Shown: positions 34,163-47,265, counted from the stretch's first letter. The stretch: 64,000 nucleotides of DNA from Ehretia macrophylla (GCA_037974665.1 CM075771.1:4402881-4466880); one strand, 5' to 3'. Translations and numbers: made by a program. The notes: a model not told the origin generated them from the sequence alone.

Positions 34163-34280
34163 GGGTGCAACACGAGGACTTCCCAAGGGGTCACCCATCC
34201 TAGTACTACTCTCGCCCAAACACGCTTAACATCGGAGTTCTGATGGGATCCGGTGCATTAGTGCTGGTATGATCGCACCA
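34163..34280 (-). rRNA. 5S rRNA gene copy 32
   Basis: Full length. A box caaacacgcttaaca; C box caaggggtc; gene 5' end gcacca. Spacer type B. Confidence 0.92.
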
Positions 34281-34839
34281 GTCATGTTGAGGGCACAATG
34301 CCTTTATTTGGTAATGGTTCACAGTCTCAGCCTAGAGAGACGGCGCATTCAAAAGGCCCAATGGGCTTAACGACCACCCATCCGCTTCAACAACGCAGCA
34401 ACCTCGAAAGACGTGATATCGACGCGTTGTAGGGCCCTCTAATGTCCCGCGAGTAAGGTTGTCGTCCTTTTAACATCTCACGACGAACGATCCGGGACGG
34501 AAAAACAGAGCAAAAGAAGAAAAATGGCCTGAAACTGATTAAAACGTTTAATTTCGGGCTCCATAAAGGGCATAGCGAGTAAGCTAGCGGGCCCCTTCGT
34601 AGAGCTGTCGGAGAGCTTTGCAACGGTATGCTGTGCGCCGCGTAACTTCTTACAGATCAAAAGTTATGGGCACCGGAGCGACGGAGACCTTGTCACAAGC
34701 CCTACGCCCTCGGTTTGCGGGCCCAGCCTCAACGTGAAGCGAAGTTGTCTTGCCTAAGGTGCCGTGGGATTCGATAATAGAAATGTGGTGGATAAAGTAT
34801 CTTGGCAACCCAAACCGGAGCAAAAAAAATTGAAAAGGG

Positions 34840-34956
34840 GGGTGCAACACGAGGACTTCCTAAGGGTCACCCATTCTAGTACTACTCTCGCCCAAGCACG
34901 CTTAACTTCGGAGTTCTGATGGGACCTAGTGCATTAGTGCTAGTATGATCGCACCC
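34840..34956 (-). rRNA. 5S rRNA gene copy 33, 1-nt deletion
   Basis: 117 nt. A box intact; the C box is one base short and altered (ctaagggtcacccattct). Spacer type A. Confidence 0.9.
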
Positions 34957-35516
34957 ATCATGTTGAGGGTACAATTCCTTTATGTGTTAACGGTTCACAG
35001 TCCCATCCTAAAGAGATGGCCAATACAAAAGGCCGAATGGGCTTAACGATAACCCATCCGCTTCAACAACGCAGCATCCTAGCAAGACATGATATCGACG
35101 CGTTGTAGGGCCCCCTAATGTCCTGCGAGTAAGGTTGTCGTCCTTTTAACAGCTCATGACGTACGATCAAGGATGAAAAAATAGAGCTAAAGAAGAAAAG
35201 TGGCCTAAAACTGATGAAAATGTTCAATTTTGGGATCCAAAAACCGGGCACAACAAGCAAGCTGGCTACCGCCATCGTAGAGCTCTCAAAGAGCTTTGTA
35301 ACGGTATGTTGTAAGCCGCGTAACTCCTTATGGATCAAAAGTTATGGGCACCGGAGCGACGGAGACTTGGTCACAAGCCCTACGCCCCCGGTTTGTTGGC
35401 CCAGCCTCTACGTGAAGCGAAGTTGTCTTGCCCAATGTTCCGTGGGATTCGGTAATAGAAATTTGGTGGATAAAGTATCTTGGCAACCCTAAGCAGGGCA
35501 AAAAAAATTGAAAAGG

Positions 35517-35634
35517 GGGTGCAACACGAGGACTTCCCAGGGGGTCACCCTTCCTAGTACTACTCTCGCCCAAGCACGCTTAACTTCGGAGTTCTGATGG
35601 GATCCGGTACATTAGTGTTGGTATGATCGCACCC
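35517..35634 (-). rRNA. 5S rRNA gene copy 34
   Basis: Full length, three substitutions: cacccttcct in the C box, cggtacatt and gtgttgg near the RNA 5' end. A box intact. Spacer type B. Confidence 0.94.
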
Positions 35635-36192
35635 GTCATGTTGAGGGCACAATTCCTTTGTGTGTTAACGGTTCACAGTCCCAACCTAGAAAGATGGCCA
35701 ATTCAAAAGACCCAATGTGCTTAACGATAACCCATCTGCTTCAACAATCCAGCATCCTAGCAAGACGTGATATCGATGCGTTCTAGGGCCCACTAATGTC
35801 CCGCGAGCAAGGTTGTCATCCTTTTAACAGCTCACGACGTACGATCCGGGATGAAAAAACATAGCAAAAAAGAAAAGTGGCTTGAAACTGATGAAAACAT
35901 TCAATTTTGCGCTCCAAAAATGGGCACAGCGAGCAAGCTGGCTTCCCCTATAGTAGAGCTCTCAGAGAGCTTTGCAACGGTATGCTCTGCGCTGCGTAAC
36001 TCCTTACGGGTCAAAAGTTATGGGCAACGGAGTGACGGAGACCTTGTCACAAGCCCTACGCCCTTGGTTTGTGGGCCTAGCTGCTACGTGAAGCGAAGTT
36101 GTATTTCCCAATGTTTTGTGGGATTCGGTAATAGAAATTTGGTGGATAAAGTATCTTGTCAACCCTAACCAGGGGAAAAAAAATTGAAAAAG

Positions 36193-36310
36193 GGGTGCAA
36201 CACGAGGACTTCCCAGGGGGTCACCCATCATAGTACTACTCTCGCCCAAGCATGCTTCACTTCGGCGTTCTGATGGGATTCGGTGCATTAGTGCTGGTGT
36301 GATCGCACCC
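36193..36310 (-). rRNA. 5S rRNA gene copy 35
   Basis: Full length. A box catgcttcact; the C box ends catcat. Spacer type B. Confidence 0.91.
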
Positions 36311-36869
36311 GGCAGGTCGAGGGCACAATTACTTTATGTGTTAACGGTTCACAGTCCCAGCCTAGAGAGATGGCCAATTCAAAAGACCCAATGGTCTTAA
36401 CAATAACCCATCCGCTTCAACAACGTAGCATCCTAGCAAGACGTGATATCAACGCTTTGTAGGGCCCCATAATGTCCCGCGAGTAAGGTTGTCATCCTTT
36501 TAACAGCTCACGACGTGCGATCCGGGATGAAAAAACAGAGCAAAAGAAGAAAAGTGGCCTAAAACTGATGAAAACGTTAGATTTTGGGCTACAAAAATGG
36601 GCATAGCGAGAAAGCTGGCTGCCCCCGTCGTAGGGCTCTCAGAGAGCTTTGCAACGGTATGCTGTGTGCCGTATAACGCCTTACAGATCAAAAGTTATGG
36701 GCACTGGAGCGACGGAGACCTAGTCATAAGCCTTACGCCCCCGATTTGCGGGCCCAGCCTCTACGTGAAGCGAAGTTGTCTTGCCCAATGTTCCGTGGGA
36801 TTCGGTAATAGAAATTTGGTGGATAAAGTATCTTGGCAACCCTAACTAGGGCAAAAAAAATTGAAAAGG

Positions 36870-36986
36870 GGGTGCAACACGAGGACTTCCCAAGGGTCAC
36901 CAAACCAAGTACTACTCTCGCCCAAGCACGCTTAACTTCGAAGTTCTGATGGGATCTGGTGCATTAGTGCTGGTATGATTGTACCC
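36870..36986 (-). rRNA. 5S rRNA gene copy 36, 1-nt deletion
   Basis: 117 nt. A box intact; C box heavily altered (caagggtcaccaaacca). Spacer type B. Confidence 0.89.
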
Positions 36987-37542
36987 GTCATGTTGAGGGC
37001 ACAATTCCTTTATGTGTTAACGATTTACAGTGCCAGCGTAGAGAGATGGCACATTCAAAAGGCCCAATAGGCTTACCGACAACCCATCCGCCTCAACAAC
37101 GTAGCAACCTCGCAAGACGTGATATCGACGCGTTGTGGGGCCCTCTAAAGTCCCTCGAGTAAGGTTGTCATCCATTTAATGGTGGACGACGTACGATCCG
37201 GGATGAAAAAACTGTGCAAAAATAGAAAAGTTGCCTGAAACGGATGAAAACGTTCAATTTTGGGCTCCAAAGATGGGCACAACGAGCAAGCTCACTGCCC
37301 CCTTCGTAGAGTTGTCGGAGAGCTTTGCAACGGTCTGATGTTCGCCGTGTAACTCCTTATAGATCAAAAGTTATGGACACCGGAACGACGGAGACCTGGT
37401 CACAAGCCCTACGCCCTCGGTTTGCGGGCCCAGCCTCTACGTGAAGCGAAGTTGTCTTGCCTAATGTTCCGTGGGATTCGGTAATAGAAATTTGGTGGAT
37501 CAAGTATCTTGGCAACCCTAACCAGGGAAAAAAAATTGAAAC

Positions 37543-37661
37543 GGGTTGCAACACGAGGACTTCCCAAGGGGTCACCCATCCTAGTACTACTCTCACCCAA
37601 ACACGCTTAACTTCAGAGTTCTGATGGGATCCGGTGCATTAGTGCTCATATGATTGCAACC
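37543..37661 (-). rRNA. 5S rRNA gene copy 37, 1-nt insertion
   Basis: 119 nt, with an extra T at the RNA 3' end (gggttgcaac). A box caaacacg; intermediate element ctctca; C box caaggggtc. Spacer type B. Confidence 0.89.
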
Positions 37662-38220
37662 ATCATGTTGACGGCTCAATTCCTTTAGTTGTTAACGGTT
37701 CACAGTCCCAGCCTAGAGAGATGGCCCATTCAAATGGCCCAATGGGCTTAACGAACACCCATCCGCTTCAACAACGTAGCAACCTCGCAAGACATGATAT
37801 CGATGCATTGTAGGGCCCTCTAATGTCCCGCGAGTAAGGTTGTTGTCCTTTTAACAGCTCACGACGTACGATCCGGGAAGGAAAAATAGAGCAAAAGAAG
37901 AAAAATGGCCTGAAACTGATGAAAACGTTCGATTTCAGGCTCCATAAAGGGAAAAGTGAGCAAGCTCACTGCCCTCTTCGTAGAGCTGTCGGAGAGCTTT
38001 GCAACGGTATGTTGTGCGCCGCGTAACTCCTTACGGATCAAAAGTTATGGGCATCGAAGCGACGGAGACTTGGTGACAAGCCCTACGCCCTCGGTTTGCG
38101 GGCCCAGCATTAACGTGAAGCGAAGTTGTCTTGCCCAAGTTGTCGTGGGATTCAATAACAGAAATGTGGTGGATAAAGTACCTTGGCAACCCAAACCAGA
38201 GCAAAAAAAATTGAAAAGGG

Positions 38221-38338
38221 GGGTGCAATACGCGGACTTCCTAGGGGATCACCCATCCTAGTACTACTCTCGCCCAAGCATGCTTAACTTCGGAGTTCTG
38301 ATGGGATCCGGGGCATTAGTGCTGGTATGATCGCACCC
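38221..38338 (-). rRNA. 5S rRNA gene copy 38
   Basis: Full length. A box catgctt; C box taggggatc. Spacer type A. Confidence 0.92.
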
Positions 38339-38896
38339 GTCATGTTGAGGGCACAATTCCTTTATGTTTTAACGGTTCACAGTCAAAGCCTAGAGAGATG
38401 GCCAATTCAAAAGGCCCAATGGGCTTAACGATAACCCATAATCTTCAACACGCAGCATCCTAACAAGACGTGATATCGACGTGTTGTAGGGCTCCCTAAT
38501 GTCCCGCGAGCAAGGTTGTCGTCCTTTTAACTGCTCACGATGTACGATCCGGGATTAAAAAACAGAGCAAAAGAAGAAAAGTGGCCTGAAACTGATGGAA
38601 ACGTTCGATTTTGGGTTCCAAAAATGGGCACAATGAGCAAGCTGGCTGCCTCCATCGTAGAGCTCTCAGAGAGCTTTGCAACGGTATGTTGTGCGCCGCG
38701 TAACTCCTTACGGATCAAAAGTTATGGGCACCGGAGCGACGGAGACCTGGTCATAAGCCCAACGCCCTCGGTTTGCGGGCCCAGGCTCTACGTGAAGCGA
38801 AGTGGTCTTGTCCAATGTTCCGTGGGATTCGGTAATAGAAATTTGATGGATAAAGTATCTTGGAACCCCTAACTAGGGAAAAAAAAATTGAAAATG

Positions 38897-39014
38897 GGGT
38901 GCAACACGAGGACTTCCTAGGGGGTCACCCATCCTAGTACTACTCTCGCCCAAGCACGCTTAACTTCGGAGTTCTGATGGGATCCGGTGCATTAGTGCTG
39001 GTATGATCGCACCC
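38897..39014 (-). rRNA. 5S rRNA gene copy 39, closest to consensus
   Basis: Full length and, by eye, the best copy in the window. The only difference from the array consensus is ctaggggg for ccaggggg (RNA nt 97, at the C-box edge). The base at -1 is T instead of C on the gene strand (caccca), which could weaken initiation. Spacer type B. Confidence 0.96.
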
Positions 39015-39572
39015 ATCATATTGAGGGCACAATTCCTTTATTTGTTAACGGTTCACAGTCCCAGCCTAGAGAGATGGCCCATTCAAAAGGCCCAATGGGC
39101 TTAATAACAACCCATCCGCTTCAACAACGCAGCATCCTCGGAAGATGTGATATCTACAAATTGTAGGGCACCCTAATGTCCTGTGAGTAAGGTTGTCGTC
39201 CTTTTAACAGCTCACGACGTACGATCTGGGATGAAAAAACAGAGCAAAAGAGGAAAAGTGGCCTGAAACTGATGAAAATGTTTGATTTTGGGCTCCAAAA
39301 AGGGCACAGCGAGCAAGATCACTGCCACCTTCATAGAACTGTCGGAGAGCTTTGCAATGGTATGCTGTACGCCGTGTAACTCCTTACAGATCAAAAGTTA
39401 TGGGCACCGGAGCGACGGAGACCTGGTCACAAGGCCTACGCCCTCGGTTTGCGGGCCCAGCCTCCACGTGAAGCGAAGTTGTCTTGCCCAAGGTGCCGTG
39501 GGATTCGATAATAGAAATGTGGTGGATAAGTTATCTTGGCAACCCAAACCGGAGCAAAAAAAATTGAAAAGG

Positions 39573-39690
39573 GGCTGCAACACGAGGACTTCCCAAGGGG
39601 TCACCCATCCTAGTACTACTCTCGCCCAAGCATACTTAACTCTGGAGTTCTGATAGGATCCGGTGCATTAGTACTGGTATGATCGCACCC
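39573..39690 (-). rRNA. 5S rRNA gene copy 40
   Basis: Full length. A box catacttaact (both CpG bases changed); C box caaggggtc. Spacer type A. Confidence 0.92.
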
Positions 39691-40250
39691 GTCATGTAGA
39701 GGGCACAATTACTTTATGTGTTAATAGTTCACAGTCCCAGTCTAGAGAGATGGCCAATTCACAAGGCCCAATGGGCTTAACGATAACCCATCCGCTTCAA
39801 CAACGCAGCATCCTAGAAAGACGTGATATCGACACATTTTAGGGCCCCCTAATGTCCAGCGAGTAAGGTTGTCGTGATTTTAACAGCTCACGACGTAGGA
39901 TCCAGGACGAAAAAATAGAGCAAAAGAAGAAAAGTGGCCTGAAACTGATGAAAACGTTCGATTTTAGGCTCCAAAAACGGGCTAAGCGAGGAGGCTGGCT
40001 GCCCACGTCATAGAGCTCACAGAGAGCTTTGCAACGGTATGCTGTGCACCGCGTAACTCCTTGCGGATCAAAAGTTACGGGCATCAGAGTGACGGACACC
40101 TGGTCACAAGCCCTACGCCCCCGGTTTGCGGGCCCAGCCTCTACGTGAAGCGAACTTGTCTTGCCCAATGTTCCGTGGGATTCGGTAATAGAAATTTTTG
40201 TGGATAAAGTATCTTGGAAACCCTAACCAGGGCAAAAAAATTTGAAAAGG

Positions 40251-40368
40251 GAGGGCAACACGAGGACTTCCCTGGGGGTCACCCATCCTAGTACTACTCT
40301 CGCCCAAGCATGCTTAACTTCGGAGTTCTGAGGTGATCCGGTGCATTAGTGTTGGTATGACTGCACCC
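40251..40368 (-). rRNA. 5S rRNA gene copy 41
   Basis: Full length. A box catgctt; C box ctgggggtc; RNA 3' end gagggcaac. Spacer type B. Confidence 0.91.
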
Positions 40369-40927
40369 GTCATGTTGAAGGCACAATTCCTTTATTTGTT
40401 AACAGTTCACAGTCTCAGCGTAGAGAGATGGCCCATTCAAAAGGCCCAATGGGCTTAACGACAACCCATCCGCTTCAACAATGCAGCATCCTCGCCAGAC
40501 GTGATATCGACGCGTTGTAGGGCCCTCTAATGTCCCGCGAGTAAGGTTGTCGTCCTTTTAACAGCTCACGACCTATGATCCGGGATGGAAAAACAGAACA
40601 AAAGAAGAAAAGTGGCCTGAAACTGATGAAAACGTTCGATTTTGGGCACCAAAAATGGCATAGCTAGCAAGCTCGCTGCCCCCTTTGTAGAGCTGTCGGA
40701 GAGCTTTGCAACGGTATGTTGTGCGCTATGTAACTCCTTGCGGATCAAAATTTATGGGCATTGGAGCGATAGAGACTTGGTCACAAGCCCTACGCCCTCG
40801 GTTTGCGGGCCCAGCCTCCATGTGAAGCGAAGTTTTCTTGCCCAAGGTGCCGTGGGATTCGATAATAGAAACGTGGTGGATAAAGTATCTTGGCAACCTA
40901 AACCGGAGCAAAAAAAATTGAAAAATG

Positions 40928-41045
40928 GGGTGGAACACGAGGATTTTCCAGGGGGTCACCCATCCTAGTACTACTCTCGCCCAAGCAAACTTAACTTCGG
41001 AGTTCTGATGGGATCCGATGCATTAGGGCTGGTATGATCGCACCC
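40928..41045 (-). rRNA. 5S rRNA gene copy 42
   Basis: Full length. C box intact; A box caaactt. Spacer type A. Confidence 0.92.
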
Positions 41046-41604
41046 GTCATGTTGAGGGCACAATTCCTTTATGTGTTAACGGTTCACAGTCCCTGCCAAG
41101 AGATATGGCAAATTCAAAAGGCCCAATGGGCTTAACGATAACCCATCCGCTTCAACAACATAGCATCCTAGCAAGACGTGATATCGACACGTTGTAGGGC
41201 CCCCTAATATCCCGCGAGTAAGGTTGTCGTTCTTTTAACAGCTCACGACGTACGATCTGGGATGAAAAAACAGAGCAAAAGAAGAAAAGTGGCCTGAAAC
41301 TGATGAAAATGTTCGATTTTGGGCTCTAAAAATGGGCATAGTGAGCAAGCTGGCTGCCCCCGTCGTAGAGCTCTCAGAGAGCTTTGTAACGGTATGCTGT
41401 GCGCCGCGTAACTCCTTACGGATCAAAAGTTATGGGCACCGGAGCGACGGAGACCTGGTCACAAGCCCTACGCCCTCGGTTTGCTGGCCCAACCTCTACG
41501 TGAAGCGAAGTTTTCTTGCCCAATGTTTCATAGGGATCGGTAATAGAAAGTTGGTGGATAAAGTATCTTGGCAACCCTAACCAAGGCAAAAAAAATTGAA
41601 AAAG

Positions 41605-41722
41605 GGGTGCAACAAGAGGACTACCCAGGGGGTCACCTATCGTAGTACTACTCTCGCCCAAGCACGCTTAACTTTAGAGTTCTGATGGGATCCGGTGCAT
41701 TAGTGCTGGTATGATCGTACCC
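41605..41722 (-). rRNA. 5S rRNA gene copy 43
   Basis: Full length. A box intact; the C box ends cacctatcg. Spacer type B. Confidence 0.92.
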
Positions 41723-42279
41723 GTCATGTTTAGGGCACAATTCCTTTATGTGTTAACGGTTCACAGTACCAGCCTAGAGAGATTGGCAATTCAGAAGGCC
41801 CAATGGGCTTAACGATAACCCATCCGCTTCAACAACGCAGCATCCTAGCAAGACGTGATATCGACGCATTGTAGGACCCCTAATGTCCCGCGAGTAAAGT
41901 TGTCGTCCTTTTAACAGCTCACGACGTACGATCCGGACAGAAAAACAGAGCAAAAGAAGAAAAGTGGCATGAAACTGATGAAAACGTTCGATTTTGGGCT
42001 CCAAAGACGGGTACAGTGAGCAACCTGGCTGCCCCCGTCGTAGAGCTCTCAGAGAGCTTTGCAACGGTATGTTGTGCGCCGCGTAACTCCTTACGGATCA
42101 AAAGTTACGGGCACCGGAGCGACGGAGACCTGGTCACAAGCCCTACGCCCTCGGTTTGCGAGCCCAGCCTCTACGTGAAGCGAAGTTGTCTTGCCCATTG
42201 TTCCGTGGGATTCGGTAATAGAAATTTGGTGGATAAAGTATTTGGCAACCCTAACCAGGGAAAAAAAAAATTGAAAAGG

Positions 42280-42397
42280 GGGTGCAACACGAGGACTTCC
42301 CAAGGGGTCACCCATCCTAGTACTACTCTCGCCTAAGCACGCTTAACTTCGGAGTTCTAACGGGATCCGGTGCATTAGTGCTGGTATGATTGTTCCC
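42280..42397 (-). rRNA. 5S rRNA gene copy 44
   Basis: Full length. A-box core intact with an edge change (ctaagcac); C box caaggggtc; gene 5' end tgttccc. Spacer type B. Confidence 0.92.
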
Positions 42398-42980
42398 GTC
42401 ATGTTGAGGGCACAATTCGTTTATTTGTTAACGGTTCACAGTCCCAGCGTAGAGAGATAGCCCATTCAAAAGGCCCAATGGGCTTAACGACAACCCATCT
42501 GCTTTAACAACGCAGCATCCTCACAAGACGTGATATCGACGCGTTGTAGGGCCCTCTAATGTCCTGCGAGTAAGGTTGTCGTTCTTTTAACAGCTCACGA
42601 CGTACGATTCGGGATGAAAAAATAGTGCAAAATAAGAAAAGTGGCCTGAAATTGATGAAAACGTTCGATTTTGGACTCCAAAAAGGGCAGAGCGAGCAAG
42701 CTGGCTGCCCCCGTTGTAGAGCTCTCAGATTGCTTTGCAACGGTATACTTTGCCCCGCGTAACTCATTACGGGGCAAAAGTTATGGGCACCGGAGCGACG
42801 GAGACCTGGTCACAAGCCCTACGCCCTCGGTGTTCGGGCCTAGCCACTATGTGAAGCGAAGTTGTCTTGCCCATTGTTCCGTGGGATTCGGTAATAGAAA
42901 TGTGGTGGATAAAGTATCTTGGCAACCCTAACCAGGGCAAAAAAAATTGAAAAGGGGGTGCAACACGAGGACTTCCCATG

Positions 42981-42985
42981 GGGTC
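42981..42985. repeat. Target site duplication, left copy (gggtc)
   Basis: GGGTC directly before the LTR terminus tgtaacacc. The perfect partner is at 45815-45819. Confidence 0.95.
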
Positions 42986-45814
42986 TGTAACACCACGATC
43001 CCTCTCGAGACTGGGAGTTCTATCAATCAATCTAATCACAACCCAATTCCAAACCCGGGCAAAATTTTTAGGGAAAGACGGACGGAGTCTCCCCTGTTTC
43101 TAGGCAAAATGTAAAGCCTGCAATAGCTTATAAGTGGACCAACAACGTGCCCAACCATTCAAACACCTCAAGGCCATTTGAGCCTTGGTTCTCAACAATT
43201 AAACACAAGAAAATATACATTTCAGTTTACAAGCTAACCTATCTCTTCTCATCTTTTACAAGTACACTCATGCATGACAATTAAACCATACTAACCTATT
43301 GCATAAAATAGCCAATCATACCATTCTAACTCTTTTCCTTTGAACATTACAAATATGCATTGAAGTTAAACTATACTAACTGAACACATAAACTAGCTTT
43401 TCATTATACCTCAATTACCTAGTTAAATTTAAATTACATTCCTTTTAACAATAAATACATACAACACATGAACATACATCTTTGCATCTTTGACAACTCA
43501 AACCACATAGCACACAAGACAACTCTTCGAGCATGAACTTTCACATAATCACGAACTTTCCAGCTATCATTGCATTTCCTGAAATGTGGTGGTGAGGAGT
43601 GAGTATACACAGCACGTATACTCAGTGAGGGCGAGACAGATATCGAGGTGAAGAGAAAGAAAGTCGTGCAATGCAAATAAGACAGTTAAGCAATATAACT
43701 GACAAGTAAGCAATCAATGTAAACAATCAATACAATAAACAAGTAATGAAAGCATTAACACAACCATTCAAAGCTATACCACACTCTGAAGGCTATGGTT
43801 CACTCATACGAGCAATGTACCATTTCACGAGCGATACATCAATCTCGAGCTTGATGTTGACAACGATGACAATAAGCGCGCAACCACCTTATAACTTCAG
43901 TTTGGTATACCCCGAAAGTATCCAATCAATTCTACGACCCAAATCTCCTTGGGAGGCAACCCAAGCGAGAATGGGAATAGGACAAGGAGCTAGAGCGACC
44001 AACACTGGCAGCCCGAGACTACCCAGAGAGGCCCATCACTCACGCGCCTGACACTATGCAATGCAAGACACGATACAAGGCGATAAACGAGCGATAGCAC
44101 AACAATACAGATTAAAGGCGATAAACGAGATATCAAGCATTTACAATCAATACTAGCATTCAATTAACTTTTCAAGCATAACTATCATTAATAGCAACAA
44201 GAACACCAATTAAACAAGTAACAGCAGTTCAAACACGAAAATGACAAATATCACTATTCAGTCCCTAACTTCCAAAGGCAATTACGAGCAAACGAGCTAC
44301 GGGATTAGGAAACCGATTTCACTACATTCACTTAGACACTACAAGGCACATTTCTATGTCACCTAACCTCGCTTTCCCAACAGACGCCCGAAAGTCCACC
44401 TACTGCGTTTGAACTTCAGCTATGATAACCGGTTATTCAATCAACGCCACAACAGCGCCAAAAGTGCTTCCATGCCCTCAATAGCAAACCCCCAACTCAA
44501 TTCGAGCACGGTCAACTTTTGGTCAAACGGCCCCTTTACGTTTCTTTGTCTAATTTCCAATTTTAACAAAGGCCAATCCGTTTTTATTGCACATTTTATC
44601 TTTCTATCATTAATGCCACCTATCCAAATCAAGAAATCGTAAGTTGGATCAAAAATCTAAAATTCTAGGGTTTTACTATTCATTTTTACTATTCACGTTC
44701 TTGCCTAAATTCAATTTGCATTTCTAACCGTAAAAATCGCTAAATAACTAAGTAATGCTCTATGAATCCTAAAGAAGCATTTCCAATCAATTTCAAGCAT
44801 TATAACGCATTAAATATAAAATCTAAAAATTTGAATCAAAAATCAAATTTCATATAATATGCACAAAAGCGTGAAAACCCTCACAAAGATTGAAGACCAA
44901 GACCCATAAGGACCTGAGCCACGACCCCCGAGCAATTCCACGCATGATTGTAGAAGAAAATGCAAGAAAAATCTTTTTTTTACCTCCTTGAGAGTTTCGG
45001 CCATGGCAAGGACATAATTGGCATTTTGTAAATTGTTTTTTTTGATTTTTTGCCTTGTTTTATTATTTAAAAGGGTAACAAGGGCATTTTGGTCATTTGT
45101 AAAATCAAGTTTAAGTTAAAAATGGTGAAATAAACTTATTTTGATGCCATTTAAATCTAATTCAAGTTAAATCAATGCAATTAAATGAAAAACAACTAAA
45201 ACTAGTTAAATTAAGCTAAAAACATTTTTCACTAAGTCCAAAGAATATTTCTCTAACTCTCATTTTTGAAATACTACGATCAAACGGTCAATAAATGATT
45301 GCTAATAAAGTGATGAGCAATAATATAAAATTTTAATTTTTTTGAAAAGTAGAATAGTAGAATAATTTAAAATTCACTCCAGCTCGGAGTTACTTTTCTC
45401 ATTTATTTGAAAACCGAGTGATTTTAAAGCAAGACAATTAAAACTGATTATTAAAATAATTAAAATAATAGAAATAATCAATATACATTTAAAATAATTA
45501 ATTAAACTATTTCTAGAATATTTTAAAGATTTATGAAGTTAATGCCAAGATGCGATGAACAAGTAAATATAAACATGTAATCAAGTGCAATTAAATATTA
45601 ACATTTAAGATGACACTTAATTAAATACAAGAGAATAAATTCAATTACCATAATTAATAGAAATAGATAATAATCTTTTAATTAATCAATATAAAATTAC
45701 TAAATGCTTCCAAAAGAAATATCAAAATAACGCAATTTGGTTGATTAACTAATTAAGCATTTAATTAAATGCAATTATATGCCATTAAATGCATGCCGGG
45801 TTCGGGGTATCACA
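42986..45814 (-). mobile_element. Ty3/gypsy solo LTR in a 5S gene
   Basis: 2829 bp starting tgtaacaccacgatcc and ending ttcggggtatcaca, with TG...CA ends and a perfect 5-bp target duplication (gggtc). No primer binding site or coding region is attached, so it is a solo LTR. On the minus strand it begins TGTGATACCCCGAACC, the common start of plant Ty3/gypsy LTRs. The reverse complement of 43890-43990 resembles 17545-17640 in the sense LTR of the Tekay-like element, which supports minus orientation and a related but distinct family. The right half (44640-45790) is very AT-rich. The short frames in it are not recognisable proteins. Confidence 0.92.
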
Positions 45815-45819
45815 GGGTC
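45815..45819. repeat. Target site duplication, right copy (gggtc)
   Basis: GGGTC directly after the LTR terminus tatcaca, identical to 42981-42985; it continues into 5S gene sequence acccatcc. Confidence 0.95.
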
Positions 45820-46471
45820 ACCCATCCTAGTACTACTCTCGCCCAAGCATGCTTAACTTCGGAGTTCTGATGGGATCCGGTGCATTAGTGCTGGTATGAT
45901 CGCACCCGTCATGTTGAGGGCACAATTCCTTTATTTGTTAATGGTTCACAGTCGCCTAGAGATATGGCACATTCAAAAGGCGCAATGGGCTTAACGACAA
46001 CCCATCCGATTCAACAACGCAACATCCTTGCAAGACGTGATATCGACGCGTTATAGGGCCCTCTAATGTCCAGCGAGTAAGGTTGTCATCCTTTTAACAG
46101 CTCACGACATACGATCTGGGATAGAAAAATAGAGCAAAAGAAGAAAAGTGGCCTGAAACTGATGAAAACGTTCGATTTTGGCCTCCAAAAAGGGCACAGT
46201 GAGCAAGCTCGCTGCCCCCTTCGTAGTGCTATCGGAGAGCTTTGAAACGGTATGATGTGTGCCTCGTAACTCCTTACGGATCAAAAGTTATAGGCACCGC
46301 AGCGATGGAGACTTGGTCACAAGCCCTACGCCCTCGGTTTGCGAGCCCAGCCTCCACGTGAACCGAAGTTGTCTTGCCCAAGGTGCCGTGGGATTCGATA
46401 ACAGAAATATGGTAGATAAAGTATCTTGGCAACCCAAACCGGAGCAAAAAAAATTGAAAAAGTGGGGGCGG

Positions 46472-46589
46472 GGGTGCAACACGAGGACTTCCCAGGGGGT
46501 CACCTATCCTAGTACTACTCTCGCCCAAGCACGCTTAACTTCAGAGTTCTGATGGGATCCGGTGCATTAGTGCTGGTATGATTGCACCC
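46472..46589 (-). rRNA. 5S rRNA gene copy 46
   Basis: Full length, three substitutions: cacctatcct in the C box, cagag and attgc. A box intact. The 3' flank has an unusual gtgggggcggggg tract. Spacer type A. Confidence 0.95.
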
Positions 46590-47147
46590 GTCATGTTGAG
46601 GGCACAATTCCTTTATGTGTTAACGGTTCACAGTCCCAGCCTAGAGAGATGGCCAATTCAAAAGGCCCAATGGGCTTAACGATAACCCATCCGCTTCAAC
46701 AATGTAGCATCCTAGCAAGACGTGATATCGACGCATTGTATGTCCCCCTAATGTCCCGTGAGTAAGGTTGTCATCCTTTTAACAGCTCACGACGTCCGAT
46801 CGGGATGAAAAAACAGAGCAAAAGAAGAAAAGTGGCTTGAAATTGATGAAAACATTCAATTTTGGGCTCCAAAAATAGGCATAGCGAGCAACCTGGCTGC
46901 CCTCGTAGTAGAGCTCTTAGAGAGCTTTGCAACGGTATGCTGTGCGCCGCGTAACTTCTTACGGATCAAAAGTTATGGGCACCGGAGCGACGGAGACCTG
47001 GTCGCAAGCCCTATGCCCTCGGTTTGTTGGCCCAGCCTCTACGTGAAGCGAAGTTGTCTTGCCCAATGTTCCGTGGGATTCGGTAATAGAAATTTGGTGG
47101 ATAAAGTATCTGGGCAACCCTAACCAGGGCAAAAAAAATTAAAAAGG

Positions 47148-47265
47148 GGGTGGAACACGAGGACTTCCTAGGGGGTCACCTATCCTAGTACTACTCTCGC
47201 CCAAGCACGCTTACGTACGCAGTTCTGATGGGATCCGGAGCATTAGTGATGGTATGATTGCAACA
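47148..47265 (-). rRNA. 5S rRNA gene copy 47
   Basis: Full length. The A box is broken at its end (cgcttacgtacgcag for cgcttaacttcggag); C box cacctatcct; gene 5' end gcaaca. Spacer type B. Confidence 0.89.

Larger units (their letters stand above)
23971..42985 (-). repeat. 5S rDNA array block 3 (28 units plus part of a 29th)
   Basis: Twenty-eight complete units and the 3' end of a 29th gene, all on the minus strand. Spacing is 671-680 bp except for two short intervals of 610 bp (28833 to 29443) and 660 bp (29443 to 30103). Spacer types A and B are mixed without regular order. The block starts 134 bp before a gene, at cgccctcggtttg, after the C8 junction. Confidence 0.95.
42956..45907 (-). 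pseudogene. 5S rRNA gene copy 45, split by a solo LTR
   Basis: The gene runs from 45907 (RNA 5' end) to 45815, then a 2829-bp LTR intervenes, and the RNA 3' end continues at 42985-42956. The target duplication GGGTC/GACCC corresponds to RNA nt 89-93, so the LTR sits inside the C box. The 5' part also has an A-box change (catgctt). A polymerase III transcript would run into LTR sequence; the copy is dead as a 5S gene. The left spacer has type B flank but an aatgtgg stretch of type A. Confidence 0.95.

Noticed and set aside
43746..44051. 101-codon frame in the solo LTR at 42986-45814
   Set aside because: It lies wholly within an LTR bounded by a target duplication, with no matching domain.
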